Position numbers and translations under genes: made by a program. The notes below the pieces were generated by a model. The model searched no databases. It saw nothing but the letters and a program-made list of their open reading frames with translations, and was not told the DNA's origin. Below, one piece after another: positions 1-37,785 of a DNA stretch of 64,000 bases (position 1 is its first letter; every line of letters starts with the position of its first letter). Source of the DNA: Salvelinus alpinus (lineage: Eukaryota; Chordata; Actinopteri; Salmoniformes; Salmonidae); the NCBI RefSeq assembly GCF_045679555.1, contig NC_092099.1, positions 10,710,076 to 10,774,075 of the forward strand, given 5' to 3'.

Positions 1-581
1 CTGCATCAGGAGCTCCTGTGGCCAACAGCCTGTGAAAATACTCATGCTCTCCCAGCAGGGGTGTCAAAGTAATTTAGTTGTCGAGGCCATTAATGTAAAA
101 GAAAATGTCAGCGGGGTCACACACTGGGGAAAAACAGTGTTGTGTATCAGACCTGGGTCAAACACATAAACTACTTGATACTAATTTATTTCAAATACTT
201 GAGCTGTACCTGATTTAATAATATGACTGGTACAATAGATGTGTTAGCTGACAACGCCACGAAGACAATGCGCACCTTCAATGGGGCAGAAGTCCGTATG
301 TTGTTGTGATTCTGGTTCGCCAGATAGCTACCAACAATGACAACAAATGCAATGTACGGAATCTTAAGTGAGTCGTTTCAGATAGTTTCATCTTGTTTTT
401 GATTCCATGTCTTGTTTCCAGGTGTTTTGACTGATTTCATGTCAATGCTAATTTGGCTAAAATTTGCTAGCTAGCTAACTAATAACTGTAGTGATGTATT
501 TGAGAGACAACAAGTGCTCATTGTACAAATGTATTTGTTTTCAAAAAACATTGGAGACAAAATATATCCTGCATGACAATT

Positions 582-1110
582 GCGCATGGTGATCTTAGGC
601 TTGTGTGCGGCTGATCGGCCATGTAAACCCATTTCATGAAGCTCCCTACGAACAGTTCTTGTGCAGACATTGCTTCCAGAGGCACTTTGGAACTTGGTAG
701 TGTATTGCAACCGATGACAACCGATGACAGACTATTTTTACACACTAACACTACGCGCTTCGCACTGCTTTGCTTTATCTTGGCCAGGTCGCAGTTGTAA
801 AGGAGAACTTGTTCTCAACTGGCCTACCTGGTTAAATAAAGGTGGGGGGAAAAAAAGAAAAAAAAATTCAGAGGTCTCGTTCTGTGAGCTTGTTCTGTGA
901 CTACTACTTAGTGGCTTAGTGTTGCTGCTCCTAAAAGTTTCCAGTTGACCGGGGCAGATCTGACAGGGCATAAATTATACTGTCAATGTTTGTCTATGAA
1001 GATTGCATGGCTGTGTGCTCGATTTTATACACCTGTCAGCAACGGGTGTGGCTGAAATAGTCGAATCCCAAAATTTGAAGAGGTGTCCACATACTTTTGT
1101 ATATATTGTG
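582..1110 (-). mobile_element. Tc1-like transposon fragment (same family as 35240-36653)
   Basis: 582-750 and about 858-1110 match two adjacent parts of the element at 35240-36653. A LINE 3' tail lies between them (751-845). The right end TTTTGTATATATTGTG corresponds to the TIR of the longer copy. The left half is missing. Confidence 0.8.
751..857 (+). mobile_element. 5'-truncated LINE 3' tail inserted in a Tc1-like element
   Basis: The segment GCTTTATCTTGGCCAGGTCG to GGTTAAATAAAGGT repeats at 56508-56570 at the end of a LINE with readable RT. It ends in an A-rich tract (849-870) as expected of a dead-on-arrival LINE copy. No clear target duplication. Confidence 0.75.
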
Positions 1111-1315
1111 TGGATCACATGTTCAAATCAAATTGTACTGGTCACATACACATATTTAGCAGATGTTGGTGTTCCAAGCTCAAACAGTGCAGTAGTAGCT
1201 AACAATTTACAACAATACACACAAATCTAAAAGTAAAATAATTACTTATTAAATATTAGGACGAGCAATGGCGGAGTGAAATTGACTAAAATACAGTAGA
1301 ATAGAATACAGCATA

Positions 1316-2692
<1,377 letters not shown>

Positions 2693-3835
2693 TACATATG
2701 AAATGAGTAAAGCAGTATGTAAACATTATTAAAGTGAGTAGTGTTCCATTATTAAAGTGACCAATGATTTCATGTCTATGTACATAGGGCAGCAGCCTCT
2801 AAGGTGCAGGTTTGAGTGACCGGGTGGTAGTCAGCTAGTGATGGCTATTTAACAGTCTGATGGCCTTAAGATAGAAGATTTTTTTCAGTCTCTCGGTCCC
2901 AGCTTTGATGCACCTGTACTGACCTCGCCTTCTGGATGGTAGCGGTGTGAACAGGCCGTGGCTCGGGTGGTTAACAGTGGGGGTTAATATAAGCCGCACT
3001 GTCTGCCTGTCAGACCTCAGAAACAATGTTTAACTTTTGAATTTCAATCTCTGTAGTACCATACAGTGAATGGTGCCCAGACAAGATGAGACAACTTTTT
3101 CTGAGCCAGTCGAAATCACGCATCAATGTCATTATCATGGACATATCCAAGTGAATGCCAAAAGAAAAAAAGCTTAAACAAACAAAAATTCAGCTAGTGT
3201 ACTGTCATTCCATGTTCAATATTTGATATGACTGACTTGGCTAGATAGCTAGCAAGTGACAAGAAGTTAACCAAACCTGCATAGCAACCATTTTGTTCAG
3301 AACAGACGAACGGTGCTTTTGCATAGCAACTAAGCCAAATGAATGAAAGACCGGGTTGGGTCTGTAGCAACATGACCAAAAGAACTAACAACCATCTTCT
3401 GGTGGAATAATTAAATTGTATAAGTTGACTTAAAATAAATACGTGATAATGGGGCTATGCGTTCTATGGAAAATAATGAATGACATGGAAGGTGTGTTCC
3501 AAGAGGAACTGACCTTCCATGGAGTTGCATTATTTTCCAGAGAATACATATTACCCCAAATTGATTATCCCTTTATACCATGCCTATAATTTAACACATT
3601 TGTACTAGAAATGTGTTCAGTTGCAGGTAGAAATGTGTTCAACGTCCATTGAAGTAGCTACCAAGTTTACTAGAGAGCTACAGTAGTTGCCATGGTAACC
3701 AAACAAACATAATTTCTAGTTTAGCTAAGCAAACCATCAGTCCTAGCTTGCCATTATGAAAATCAAATTCAACAATGTCAATAATGTTTTCAATTCAACT
3801 TTTGCTTTTAAAAGCAGCTCAAACGTCACCACAAA

Positions 3836-3862
3836 TACCCTAGTTCGAATCCAGGCTGTATT
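3836..3862 (+). repeat. SINE B-box remnant
   Basis: TTCGAATCCAGGCTGTATTA matches the B-box region of the SINE at 35278-35478 and is cut off at the 5' end of the LINE starting at about 3866. Confidence 0.4.
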
Positions 3863-5180
3863 ATATAGGATGGCGCCGGAGGGGATGGCTGCCGTCTAAT
3901 CGTCTCTAAACCAACCATGCAATTTTGTTTGTTTTTTGCGTTGTTCATAGCTTGTTTTGTACATAATGTTGCTGCTACCGTCTCTTATGACCGAAAAGAG
4001 CTTATGTACATAGGAACTGCGATTATTTACCTCAGATTAGACAAAGAGTTTTTCTTCAATGAGTCGGGCGGGAAGGATATACTACAGACACCCGACCAGG
4101 CCCAGATCTGCATCATTCGCTGGAGAAGGAAACGGAGATTTCGCAAAAAAAGATCAGGGTGCCTTGTGAGGATCAGGCGACGAGTGACTAATCTGCCTTT
4201 GCCTTCCGTCCTGCTAGCTAACGTTCAATCGCTGTAAAATAAATGGGAAGAACTGAAAGCACATATATCCTACCAACGGGAACTTAAAAACTATAATATC
4301 TTATGTTTCACAGAGTCGTGGCTGAACGACGACATTACGAATATACAGCTGACGGGTTATACACTCTATCGGCAGGATAGAACAGTAGCTTCTGGTAAGA
4401 CACGGGGCGGGGGCCTATGCATATATGTAAAAACAGCTGGTGCACGATATCTAAGGAAGTATCGAGGCTTTGCTCGCCTGAGGTAGAGTATCTATCTCTA
4501 TAAGCTGTAGACCACACTATCTACCGGAAGTTTATAAGAAATCCCGCTATGCCCTCTGACGAACCATCAAACAGGCAAAGCCTCAATAAAGGACTAAGAT
4601 CGAATTGTACTACACTGGCTTCGACGCTTATCGGATGTGGCAGGGCTTGCAAACTATTACACACTACAAAGGGAAGCACAGCTGAGAGCTGCCTAGTGAC
4701 ACGAGCCTACCAGATGCCTCGCTTCGAGGCAAGTAACACTGAAACATGCATGAGAGCATCAGCTGTTCCGGACAACTGTGTGACCACGCTCTCCGCAGCC
4801 GATGTGAGTAAGACCTTTAAACAGGTCAACATTCACAAGGCCGTAAGGCCAGACGGGTTACCAGAACGTGTACTCTGAGCATACGCTGACCAACTGGCAT
4901 GTGTCTTCACTGAGTCTGTAATACCAACATGTCTCAAGCAGACCACCATAGTCCCTGTGCCCAACACAAAGGTAAACTGCCTAAATGACTACCGACCCGT
5001 AGAACTCATGTCTGTAGCCATGAAATGCTTTGAAAGGCTGGTCATGGCTCACATCAACACCATTATCCCAGAAACCCTAGACCCATTCCAATTTGCATAC
5101 CGCACCAACAGATCCACAGATGATGCAATCTCTATTGCACTCCACACTGCCCTTTCATATCTGGACAAAAGGAACACCTA

Positions 5181-6284
5181 CAGTTGAAGTCGGAAGTTTA
5201 CATACACTTAGGTTGGAGTCATTAAAACTTGTTTTTCAACCGCTCCACAAATTTCTTGTTAATAAACTATAGTTTTGGCAAGTCGGTTAGGACATCTACT
5301 TTGTGCATGACACAAGCAATTTTTCCAACAATTGTTTACAGACAGATTATTTCACTTATAATTCACTGTATAACAATTCCAGTGGGTCAGAAGCTTACAT
5401 ACACTAAGTTGACTGTGCCTTTAAACAGCTTTGAAAATTTCAGAAAATGATTTCATGGCTTTAGAAGCTTCTGATAGGATAATTGACATAAATTGAGTCA
5501 ATTGGAGATGTACCTATGGATTTATTTCAAGGCCTGCCTTCAAACTCAGTGCCTCATTGCTTGACATCATGGGAAAATCAAAAGAAATCAGCCAAGACCT
5601 CAGAAAAAAAATTGTAGACCTCCACAAGTCTGGTTCATTCTTGGGAGGAATTTACAAACGCCTGAAGATTCCACGTTCATCTTTACAAACAATAGTATGC
5701 AAGTGTAAACACCATGGGACCACACAGCCATCATAACGCTCAGGAAGAAGACACATTCTGTCTCCTAGAGATGAACGTACTTTGGTGCATAAAGGGCAGC
5801 ATCATGCTATGGGGGTGCTTTGCTGCAGGAGGGACTGGTGCACTTCACAAAATAGATGGCATCATGAGGTAGGAAAATAATGTGGATATATTGAAGCAAC
5901 ATCTCAAGACATCAGTCAGGAAGTTAAAGCTTGGTCGCAAATGGGTCTTCCAAATGGACAATGACCCCAAGCATACTTCCAAAGTTGTGGCAAAGTCACG
6001 GTATTAGAGTGGCCATCACAAAGCCCTGATCTTAAACCTATAGAAAATTTGTGGGAAGAAATGACTCAGATACACAGAGCTCTGTCAGGAGGAATGAGCC
6101 AAAATGTGATGAAAGAAATAAAGGCTGAAATAAATAATTCTCTCTACTATTATTCTGACATTTCACATTCTTAAAATAAAGTGGTGATCCTAATGGACCT
6201 TAAGCAGAGAATGTTTACTAGGATTAAATGTCAGGAATTTAAATATATTTGGCTAAGGTTTATGTAATCTTCCGACTTCAACTG
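5181..6284 (+). mobile_element. Tc1-like transposon of the Sleeping Beauty lineage, copy 2
   Basis: Both TIR tips are present (CAGTTGAAGTCGGAAGTTTA and TTCCGACTTCAACTG) and flanked by TA (5179-5180, 6285-6286). The left IR/DR is complete, with outer repeat at 5186-5210 and inner repeat at 5380-5405 (CAGTGGGTCAGAAGCTTACA). The right inner repeat and most of the transposase are deleted; only the N-terminus (from the ATG at 5569) and short C-terminal pieces remain. Confidence 0.92.
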
Positions 6285-6385
6285 TATGTAAGAATGCTGT
6301 TAATTGACGACAGCTCAGCATTCAACACCATAGTACCCTCCAAGCTCATCATCAAGCTGGAGGCCCTGGGTCTCAACCCCGCCCT

Positions 6386-7285
6386 GTGCAATTGGGTCCT
6401 GGACTTTCTGACGGCTGCCCCCAGGTGGTGAAGGTAGGAAACAACATCTCCACTTCGCTGACCCTCAACACTGGAGCCCCACAAGGGCGCGTGCTCAGCC
6501 CCCTCCTGTACTCCCTGTTCACCCACGGCTGCGTGGCCATGCACGTCTCCAACTCAATCATCAAGTTTGCAGATGGCACAACAGTAGTGGGCTTGATAAC
6601 CAACAACTACGAGACAGCCTACAGGGAGGAGGTGAGGGCACTCGGAGTGTGGTGTCAGGAAAACAACCTCTCACTCAACGTCAACAAAACAAAGGAGATG
6701 ATCGTGGACTTCAGGAAACAGCCGAGGGATCAACCCCCTATCCACATTGAAGGGACAGCAGTGGAGAAGGTGGAAAGTTTTAAGTTCCTCGGCGTACACA
6801 TCACATACAAACTGAAATGGTCCACTCACACAGACAGTGTGGTGAAGGAGGCTGAAGAAATGTGGCTTGTCACCCAAAACCCTGACAAACTTTTACAGAT
6901 GCAGAATCGAGAGCATCCTGTCGGGCTGTATCACAGCCTGGTAGGCAACTGCACCGCCCTCAAACGCAAGGCTCTCCAGAGGGTGGTGTGGTCTGCAGAA
7001 CGCATCACCGGGGGCAAACTACCTGCCCTCCAGGACACCTACAGCACCCGATGTCACAGGAAGGCCAAAAAGGACATCAACCACTGGGAGCGAGAGACTG
7101 AAAAACAGCTTCTATCTCAAGGCCATCACACTGCTAAACAGAAATCACTATCTCAGAGAGGCTGCTGCCTACATTGGGACCCAATCACTGGCCACTTTAA
7201 TAAATGGATCACTAGTCACTTTATACAATGCACTCTAAATAATTCCACTCTAATAATGTTTACATATCTTACATTACTCATATAA
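6386..7285 (+). pseudogene. LINE reverse transcriptase C-terminal part
   Basis: The open frame contains NTGAPQGRVLSPLLYSLFTH, then IIKFADGTTVVG, where the catalytic FADD is changed to FADG, then FKFLGVHITYKLKWS. Loss of the second catalytic Asp makes it inactive. The stop is at 7283-7285. Confidence 0.85.
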
Positions 7286-7571
7286 CATGTATACATTGTA
7301 TTTTATACCATCTATTGCACCATGCCTATGCTGCTTGGCCATCGCTCATCCATATACTTACATGTACTGTACATATTCTCAGTCACCCTTTTATTATTGT
7401 GTGTATTAGGTAGTTGTTGGGGAATTGTTAGATTACTTGTTAGATATTAGTGCACTGTCGGAACTAGAAGCACAAGCATTTCGCTACACTCGCATTAACA
7501 TCTGCTAACCATGTGTATGTGACAAAATAAAATTTGATTTGATATGAAATAAACTGTTATAGGGAAATATA

Positions 7572-7857
7572 TGATTATAAACTGGGTGGTTCGAGCCCTG
7601 AATGCTAAAAGCCGTGGAATTTCAGACCGTATATACCATGGGTATGACAAAACATTTATTTTTACTGCTCTAATTACATTGGTAACCAGTTCATAATAGC
7701 AATAAGACCCCTCGGGGGTTTGTGGTATATGACCAATATACCACGGCTAAGGGCTGTATCCAGACACTCTGCGTTGAGTCGTGCATAAGAACAGCCCTTA
7801 GCCGTGGTATATTTTCCATATACCACACCCCCTCTGGCCTTATTGCTTAAATATACC
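7572..7857 (+). repeat. Hairpin MITE, copy 1
   Basis: Perfect 20-bp arms at 7738-7757 and 7791-7810 (ATACCACGGCTAAGGGCTGT and its complement) flank a 33-nt loop. The same sequence recurs at 7858-8160 and 58693-58990. Confidence 0.8.
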
Positions 7858-8160
7858 ACAAGTATGACAAAACATTTATTTGTATTAATATAATTATGTT
7901 GTTAAGCAGTTTATAATAGCATGATGGGTGTTTATGGTATATTGTCATTATACCATGGCTAAGGGCTGTATCCAGGCACTCCGCGTTGTGTTGTGGGTAA
8001 GAACAGCCCTTAGACGTGGTGTATTGGCATTTTCATATGACCTATAGCCATTGAATTCTATCGTGCAAATATACTGTGTGTTATATGGAAATAATGCACG
8101 CTCCAGAATGACCTTCAAGCCAATCAGAAACAACTATTCAACAATGCCATGGTATAACGT
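7858..8160 (+). repeat. Hairpin MITE, copy 2, diverged
   Basis: It begins with the same AGTATGACAAAACATTTATT block and retains the CATGGCTAAGGGCTGTATCC arm and its partner AACAGCCCTTAGACGTGGT. It lies directly after copy 1 in the same orientation. Confidence 0.7.
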
Positions 8161-8399
8161 TAATTAAAATATGTAAATCATTGTTATTTAAATATGTTTG
8201 TAACAGTTTTTAAAAAAGCAATAGGGCATGCGAGGCAGTGCTATCATGAATACAGTCACAGGTCAATTGGTTGACTGGCCCTCACAGGTAAATGTGTTGA
8301 CTGCTCTGGCGCGACAATGCCATTTACCTGGGACTGTATTTATGATATAGCATAAATACTTGTGCCTTATTGCTTAAATAAAAAGTGTAAACATCCATA

Positions 8400-8638
8400 T
8401 TATCGATCTTTCATTATCATTTAAAAAAAAAGAGATTTCCACAGCTCTGGCGGAACTATTGTTCTTTGCCACAGTTCCTACCCGGATTGAGTGAAACTCC
8501 TTTCCTGTGCATCAGGTCCCTCTACTACCACCAATGCATGCTCTGTGAACAGATGATGTGGTGACTCTGTCAGTGAATAATAGTCAAGAAACGTTTGATA
8601 TCTAGCCACCTTAACTTCCCAAAATAATGATAAGTGTC
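8400..8638 (+). promoter_or_regulatory. Inferred dars1 5' UTR/promoter region
   Basis: A non-repetitive stretch directly upstream of exon 1, between the MITE pair and intron 1. No convincing TATA box. The call depends on exon 1 being right. Confidence 0.3.
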
Positions 8639-33419
<24,781 letters not shown>

Positions 33420-33800
33420 ACGGCCATCGCCACTGGAGACAGATGCAGGACATGGGAATCTATATTCATCTCCAATACACCAGACAGAGTTGAGAAATTA
33501 GTGCCACGACACTGAAGTGCTACTGCGATTAACAAATAGAGAACCAAGCCAGGGTACTACGGTCAACAGTATTCAGTAATAGAAAATGACACATGAAGAA
33601 ATAGATTGATAATATAAGGTAGAAAGAGTCTTGATACACAATACAGAAGTGGAATATGATTAAGGGATGTGTTGGCTTAGGCTCACCTATGGATTACTAA
33701 ACATGTGTTGTATTTCTTAACACTTTTCTATGGGGTTGATCAACTTTGATACCAGTCTTCGTCACACTACAGAGGTATGACTAATAAATAATCATGGTCT
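33420..33800 (+). other. dars1: dars1 3' UTR with poly(A) signal
   Basis: Repeat-free sequence follows the stop. An AATAAA hexamer lies at 33783-33788, about 365 nt past the stop, which would give an ordinary 3' UTR. The cleavage site itself cannot be read. Confidence 0.5.
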
Positions 33801-34860
33801 GTTGACATTTAAGTTGTAATTGTTTGATGTTTTTAAAGTAAAAAGTATTAAGAACTTCAAAAGCACATTTCACTTTCTTTGCGTTCTTTTATGGGAGAAA
33901 CAACCCCTATCGTATTCCACACATTCTTTGCTATAGACAGTGTGCAATGAGCTTGCTTTTCTCCACTGATTCATTCGGGAGTTTTTATCACTACAAGCCT
34001 GGTTACTTGAGAAACAATGTAGAAGTCTTTTGATTACCTGTGGGGACGGCTAATGTCATGTTTGAAACATATTTCAGGGTTCATTATACTTTTTATAATT
34101 GGTGGACATGATAAAGCGCTTTTTGTCAGGAAAAGCACTATGATGAAATGGCACCTGAAAGGAATAGTGTCTGAAATCAACTCAAGGGAAGAACTCATCA
34201 GTAGGCTCATAATTGGAAAAGTCCCTACACTGATAAGCTGTATATGAGAACATGCTTTTTTCATTACATCCCCCCTCTATTCCATCCTAAATCAGTTAGG
34301 TTGGTGATTGGGTTGTAATTAAGTCCCCATGGAATAATTGCTTTTTCACAGACCGAACTGCAGAACTACAGGATCCTTCTGATATATACTTGTCTCGATT
34401 AAGGAGGGGTTCTGATCATCAGAAATGTATATCTCAAGGAAACTTCATCCCTTTCTACAGTGTATCACATACAATTTCTAAGAGAAGCGATGTTAGAATA
34501 TACTGTCATATAGTATCAATGGATGCATACAAGCGCACAGTTGATTGAGCTATTTTAACATTTAATGTATTGACAATATTTAATTATGTTTTAAATGTGT
34601 ACTGTTTCAGGAAAAAAGGCAACGTAAGGACAAAGTTTTTGAAAAAAATACATAGGTCAAGTCATGTCATTCAGACAAGCCTGTTGCATTCATAACATCC
34701 ATTCTGGGAATAATAAATATACATTTCATCTTAATTGAAAGTGTGCAGCACTCTCATAAGGTTACCATGTTAATGGTGTCAAAAGACAAACAAAAAAAAT
34801 TGTTTAGGAGCAGCGACAGATTGAGTGAATAAATACAATAGAAGGATGATCCACACCAGG
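33801..34860. other. Intergenic region between convergent genes
   Basis: AT-rich, non-repetitive as far as visible. It probably contains the 3' UTR of the minus-strand TMBIM-like gene (ATTCATTTATTGTAT-type A/T-rich sequence near 34820-34840). Confidence 0.4.
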
Positions 34861-35015
34861 TCAAATGTCCTCCTCCTGCCTTTGTTCTGTGGAAGCGCCA
34901 ACTAGTTGCAAGAGGAAAATGAAGATCTGGATGATGTCAACATAAAGTGAAAGTGCTCCAAAAACACTCCTCTGGGGTGATGGAAAGCTCACATTTTCCG
35001 ATGAGTAGCTAGGTG
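34861..35015 (-). pseudogene. TMBIM-like gene, decayed C-terminal exon
   Basis: In the frame ending at TGA 34861-34863 this reads VFGALSLYVDIIQIFIFLLQ then LVGASTEQRQEEDI, the lifeguard C-terminus. Upstream, LLIGKCELSITPEE is found in another frame and is preceded by a stop codon. The first codons of the exon (FLAYD-like in relatives) are missing next to the apparent TTTTAG acceptor. Splicing in phase 0 gives early termination. Confidence 0.6.
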
Positions 35016-35122
35016 CTAAAATGTCAAAATAAAAATGGTTAATTCCATACAGGTTGGTTCAAGAGAAATGTCAATTTCTCCCAATTCCCTCTGAAATACT
35101 GAGGGTTTTCAATGAACTCAAC

Positions 35123-35176
35123 CAGTGTGTAAACGACAGCTCCGATTACAGCATATAGCATGTGAAGCCGTGGGAC
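35123..35176 (-). CDS. TMBIM-like gene, helix-6 exon
   Basis: Acceptor TCGCAG, donor GTTGAG. 54 nt encoding VPRLHMLYAVIGAVVYTL, matching VPWLHMLYAALGA of the family. It follows the Y of the preceding exon exactly. Confidence 0.78.
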
Positions 35177-35239
35177 CTGCGAGTAGAAGAAAACACAGGA
35201 CCTTCTGTACTGTATGTATAGGCCTACATTTATCAGATA

Positions 35240-36653
35240 CACGACATGACCAGAAGTATGTGGATTCCTGCTTGTCAAACACGGGCTCCCGGTGGTGCAG
35301 CGGTCTAAGGCACTGCATCTCAGTGCTAGAGGCATCACTACAGACACCCTGGTTTGAATCCAGGCTGTATCACAACCAGCCGTGATTGGGAGTCCCATAG
35401 GGCGGCGCACAATTGGCCCAGCATCGTAAATAAGAATTTGTTCTTAACTGACTTGCCTAGTTAAATAAAAATAAAACATCTCATTACAAAATCATGGGTA
35501 TTAATATGGAGTTTGTCCCCCTTTTGCTGCCTAACAGCCTCCACTCTTCTGGGAAGGCTTTCCACTAGATGTTGGGATATTGCTGCAGGGACTTTATTCC
35601 ATTAAGCTACAAGAGCATTAGTGAGGTTGGGAACTGATGTTGGGTGATAGGCCTGGCTCGCAGTTGGCGTTCCAATTCATACCAAAGATGTTCGATGAGG
35701 TTGGGGTCAGGGCTCTGTGCAGGCCAGTCAAGTTCTTCCACACCGATCTCAACAAACCATTTCTGTATGGACTTCAATTTGCAAACGGGGGCATTGTCAT
35801 GCTAAAACAGGAAAGGGCCTTCCCCAAACTGTTGCCACAAAGTTGGAAGCACAGAATGGTCTAGAATGTCATTGTATGCTGTAGCATTAAGATCTCTCGT
35901 CACTGGAACTAAGGGGCCTAGCCCGAACCATGAAAAACAGTCCCAGACCATTATTCCTTCTCCACCAAACTTTACAGTTGGCACCATGCATTCGGGCAGG
36001 TAGCGTTCTCCTGGCATCCACCAAACCCAGATTCGTTAGTCGGACTGCCAGATGGTGAAGCGTGATTCATCACTCCAGGGAATGCGTTTCCACTGTTCCA
36101 TAGTCCAATGGCGGTGAGCTTTACACCACTCCATCCGACGCTTAGCATTGCACATGGTGATCTTAGTCTTGTTTGCGGCTGCTCGGCCATGGAAACCCAT
36201 TTCATGGAGCTCCCGACAAACAGTTCTTGTGCTGACGTTGCTTCCAGAGGCAGTTTGGAACTTGGTAGTGAGTGTTGCAACCGAGGACAGATGATGTTTA
36301 CGCGCTTCAGCACTTGGAAGTACTTTTCTGTGAGCTTGTGTGGCCTACCACTTCCCGACTGAGCCGTTGTTGCTCCTAGACGTTTCCACTTCACATTAAC
36401 AGCCCTTACAGTTGACCGGGGCAGCTCTAGCAGGGCAGAAATTTGATGAACTTGTTGGAATGGTGGCATCCTATGACGGTGCCACATTGAAAATCACTGA
36501 GCTCTTCGGTAAGGCCATTCTACTGTCAATGGTTGTCTACGGAGATTGCATGGCTGTGTGCTCGATTTTATACACCTGTCAGCAACGGGTGTGGCTGAAA
36601 TAGCCGAATCCACTAATTTTAAGGGGTGTCCACCTACTTTTGTATATATAGTG
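35240..36653 (-). mobile_element. Tc1-like transposon with SINE insertion, in TMBIM-like intron
   Basis: Left tip CACGACATGACCAGAAGTAT, right tip CTACTTTTGTATATATAGTG. The minus strand carries a decayed transposase; 35972-36487 reads RHRMPPFQQVHQISALLELP, ARAVNVKWKRLG-type N-terminus. 35278-35478 is a SINE. Same family as 582-1110. Confidence 0.85.
35278..35478 (+). repeat. tRNA-derived SINE with tRNA-Leu-like head
   Basis: A-box GGTGCAGCGGTCTAAGGC, B-box GGTTTGAATCCAGGC, body GGGAGTCCCATAGGGCGGCG, tail CTTGCCTAGTTAAATAAA. The head differs from the SINE at 20848; the tail is the same. Confidence 0.82.
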
Positions 36654-36774
36654 TACTTACAAATAGAGATACACCTTACTATTGAAGTGCATTTGATGTG
36701 AAAAAGATGCATGCATATTATTATTTCAGCTTTTTTTTCAGTAGTTTAACATTTGACCACACCGAGGCACTTAC

Positions 36775-36870
36775 ATACGTGAAGGATAGTACTATGGCGG
36801 TGATTATCCTAGTAACTAAGACTACGATGGCAAGAATACCGAAAAGTCCCCCACAAGATGTAAAATCCAC
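36775..36870 (-). CDS. TMBIM-like gene, helix-5 exon
   Basis: Acceptor CGGCAG, donor GTAAGT. 96 nt encoding VDFTSCGGLFGILAIVVLVT then RIITAIVLSFTY. VDFTSC is close to invariant in TMBIM1 and FAIM2. Confidence 0.78.
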
Positions 36871-37233
36871 CTGCCGTGAGCATAGACATAGCTACATGTT
36901 ATTCACATCCTTGGTCATACCACAATAAGGTCAAATTGTTGGAATGCTTCATAAGATGGCACATGAATGGGCTATGAACTGACTTCATATAGAAGGTCTA
37001 AAAAAAATAAACCGTGGAATGTGTAACAGTACAATAAGCATACATTTATGCTATTTAGATCATTGGTTTCATAAGGAGGAATTGCGCAAGATCTTACCCA
37101 AAATTTCATGCATATTTTAAAGACAGTCGCCCGTTGTAATCCTAGACAAAGGAGGCATTTGACACTGACAACAAAGACACTCTCACAAGCAACGCTGTCG
37201 GTTCTAAAGAGGCAGGGTTATTACAACATGTAC

Positions 37234-37321
37234 CTTAGTTTGAATGCAGAAGATACTGACAATTTTACGCACAATTGTTCTTATTCCATCGGTCAGAAAC
37301 ACTGCTTTTGTGTCATAGTAA
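37234..37321 (-). CDS. TMBIM-like gene, helix-4 exon
   Basis: Acceptor CTTGCAG, donor GTACAT. 88 nt encoding YYDTKAVFLTDGIRTIVRKI then VSIFCIQTK. TKAV and IFCxQTK are family signatures. The charged residues between them are unusual for a membrane helix and may reflect decay. Confidence 0.72.
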
Positions 37322-37442
37322 CTGCAAGAAATTCAAAGTAGATTGAGTGACAAAACAAACATTACACTGCACCTGACATGAGTATTTCTAGTAGCATTAT
37401 GTTAAAAAAAAAATATTAAAATATTAAAACGCTATTACAAAC

Positions 37443-37480
37443 CTTGATATTGTTCCTGTCATGTAGGACATGGCCACTTT
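37443..37480 (-). CDS. TMBIM-like gene, helix-3 exon
   Basis: Acceptor TTTTAG, donor GTTTGT. 38 nt encoding KVAMSYMTGTIS plus two bases; family members read FAMGFMTGTISS here. Phase matches both neighbours. Confidence 0.72.
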
Positions 37481-37587
37481 CTAAAATATGAAATATAAAG
37501 TCTTAAAATATCTATACTGTAGATATATTTCCATTATGTATTGTCATCGGTTAAAACATGAGATTATTTTGTGCAAGCAATACTGAC

Positions 37588-37627
37588 AAAAATGGCCAGC
37601 AGCACGAAGTTCCAAGGAAAGCGCCTC
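37588..37627 (-). CDS. TMBIM-like gene, RRFPWN exon
   Basis: Acceptor GTTTAG, donor GTCAGT. 40 nt encoding RRFPWNFVLLAIF, the signature following helix 2. Ends in phase 0. Confidence 0.7.
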
Positions 37628-37725
37628 CTAAACACAGATTATTAAGATCAAATATCAATCTCCGATGTTTAACACTGTACTGTTGTGTATATACAGTATG
37701 AAAAGGGCATGGATAATATTATCTT

Positions 37726-37785
37726 GGTCCTTTGCAGCAGACAACAATACAGTAGGTGACAAAAAAAAATGTGCTGTAAGAAAAA
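37726..37785 (-). pseudogene. TMBIM-like gene, helix-2 exon remnant
   Basis: Encodes STFFFVTYCIVVCCKGP, similar to the family block ending CCxGP before RRFPWN. No GT donor follows GGACC, where one would be required. Confidence 0.4.

Larger units (their letters stand above)
3866..7546 (+). mobile_element. L2-like LINE, mosaic, interrupted by a Tc1
   Basis: Starts GGATGGCGCCGGAGGGGATG and ends AAATAAAATTTGATTTGAT. 3917-4236 encodes the start of the protein, ending LPSVLLANVQSL. Compared with the copy at 43222-46101 it lacks about 620 bp at 4532 (endonuclease and linker). RT fragments lie at 4549-4878, 4957-5180 and 6287-7285. Upstream of the Tc1 it matches the 43222 copy; downstream it matches the 25170 family. 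Confidence 0.88.
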
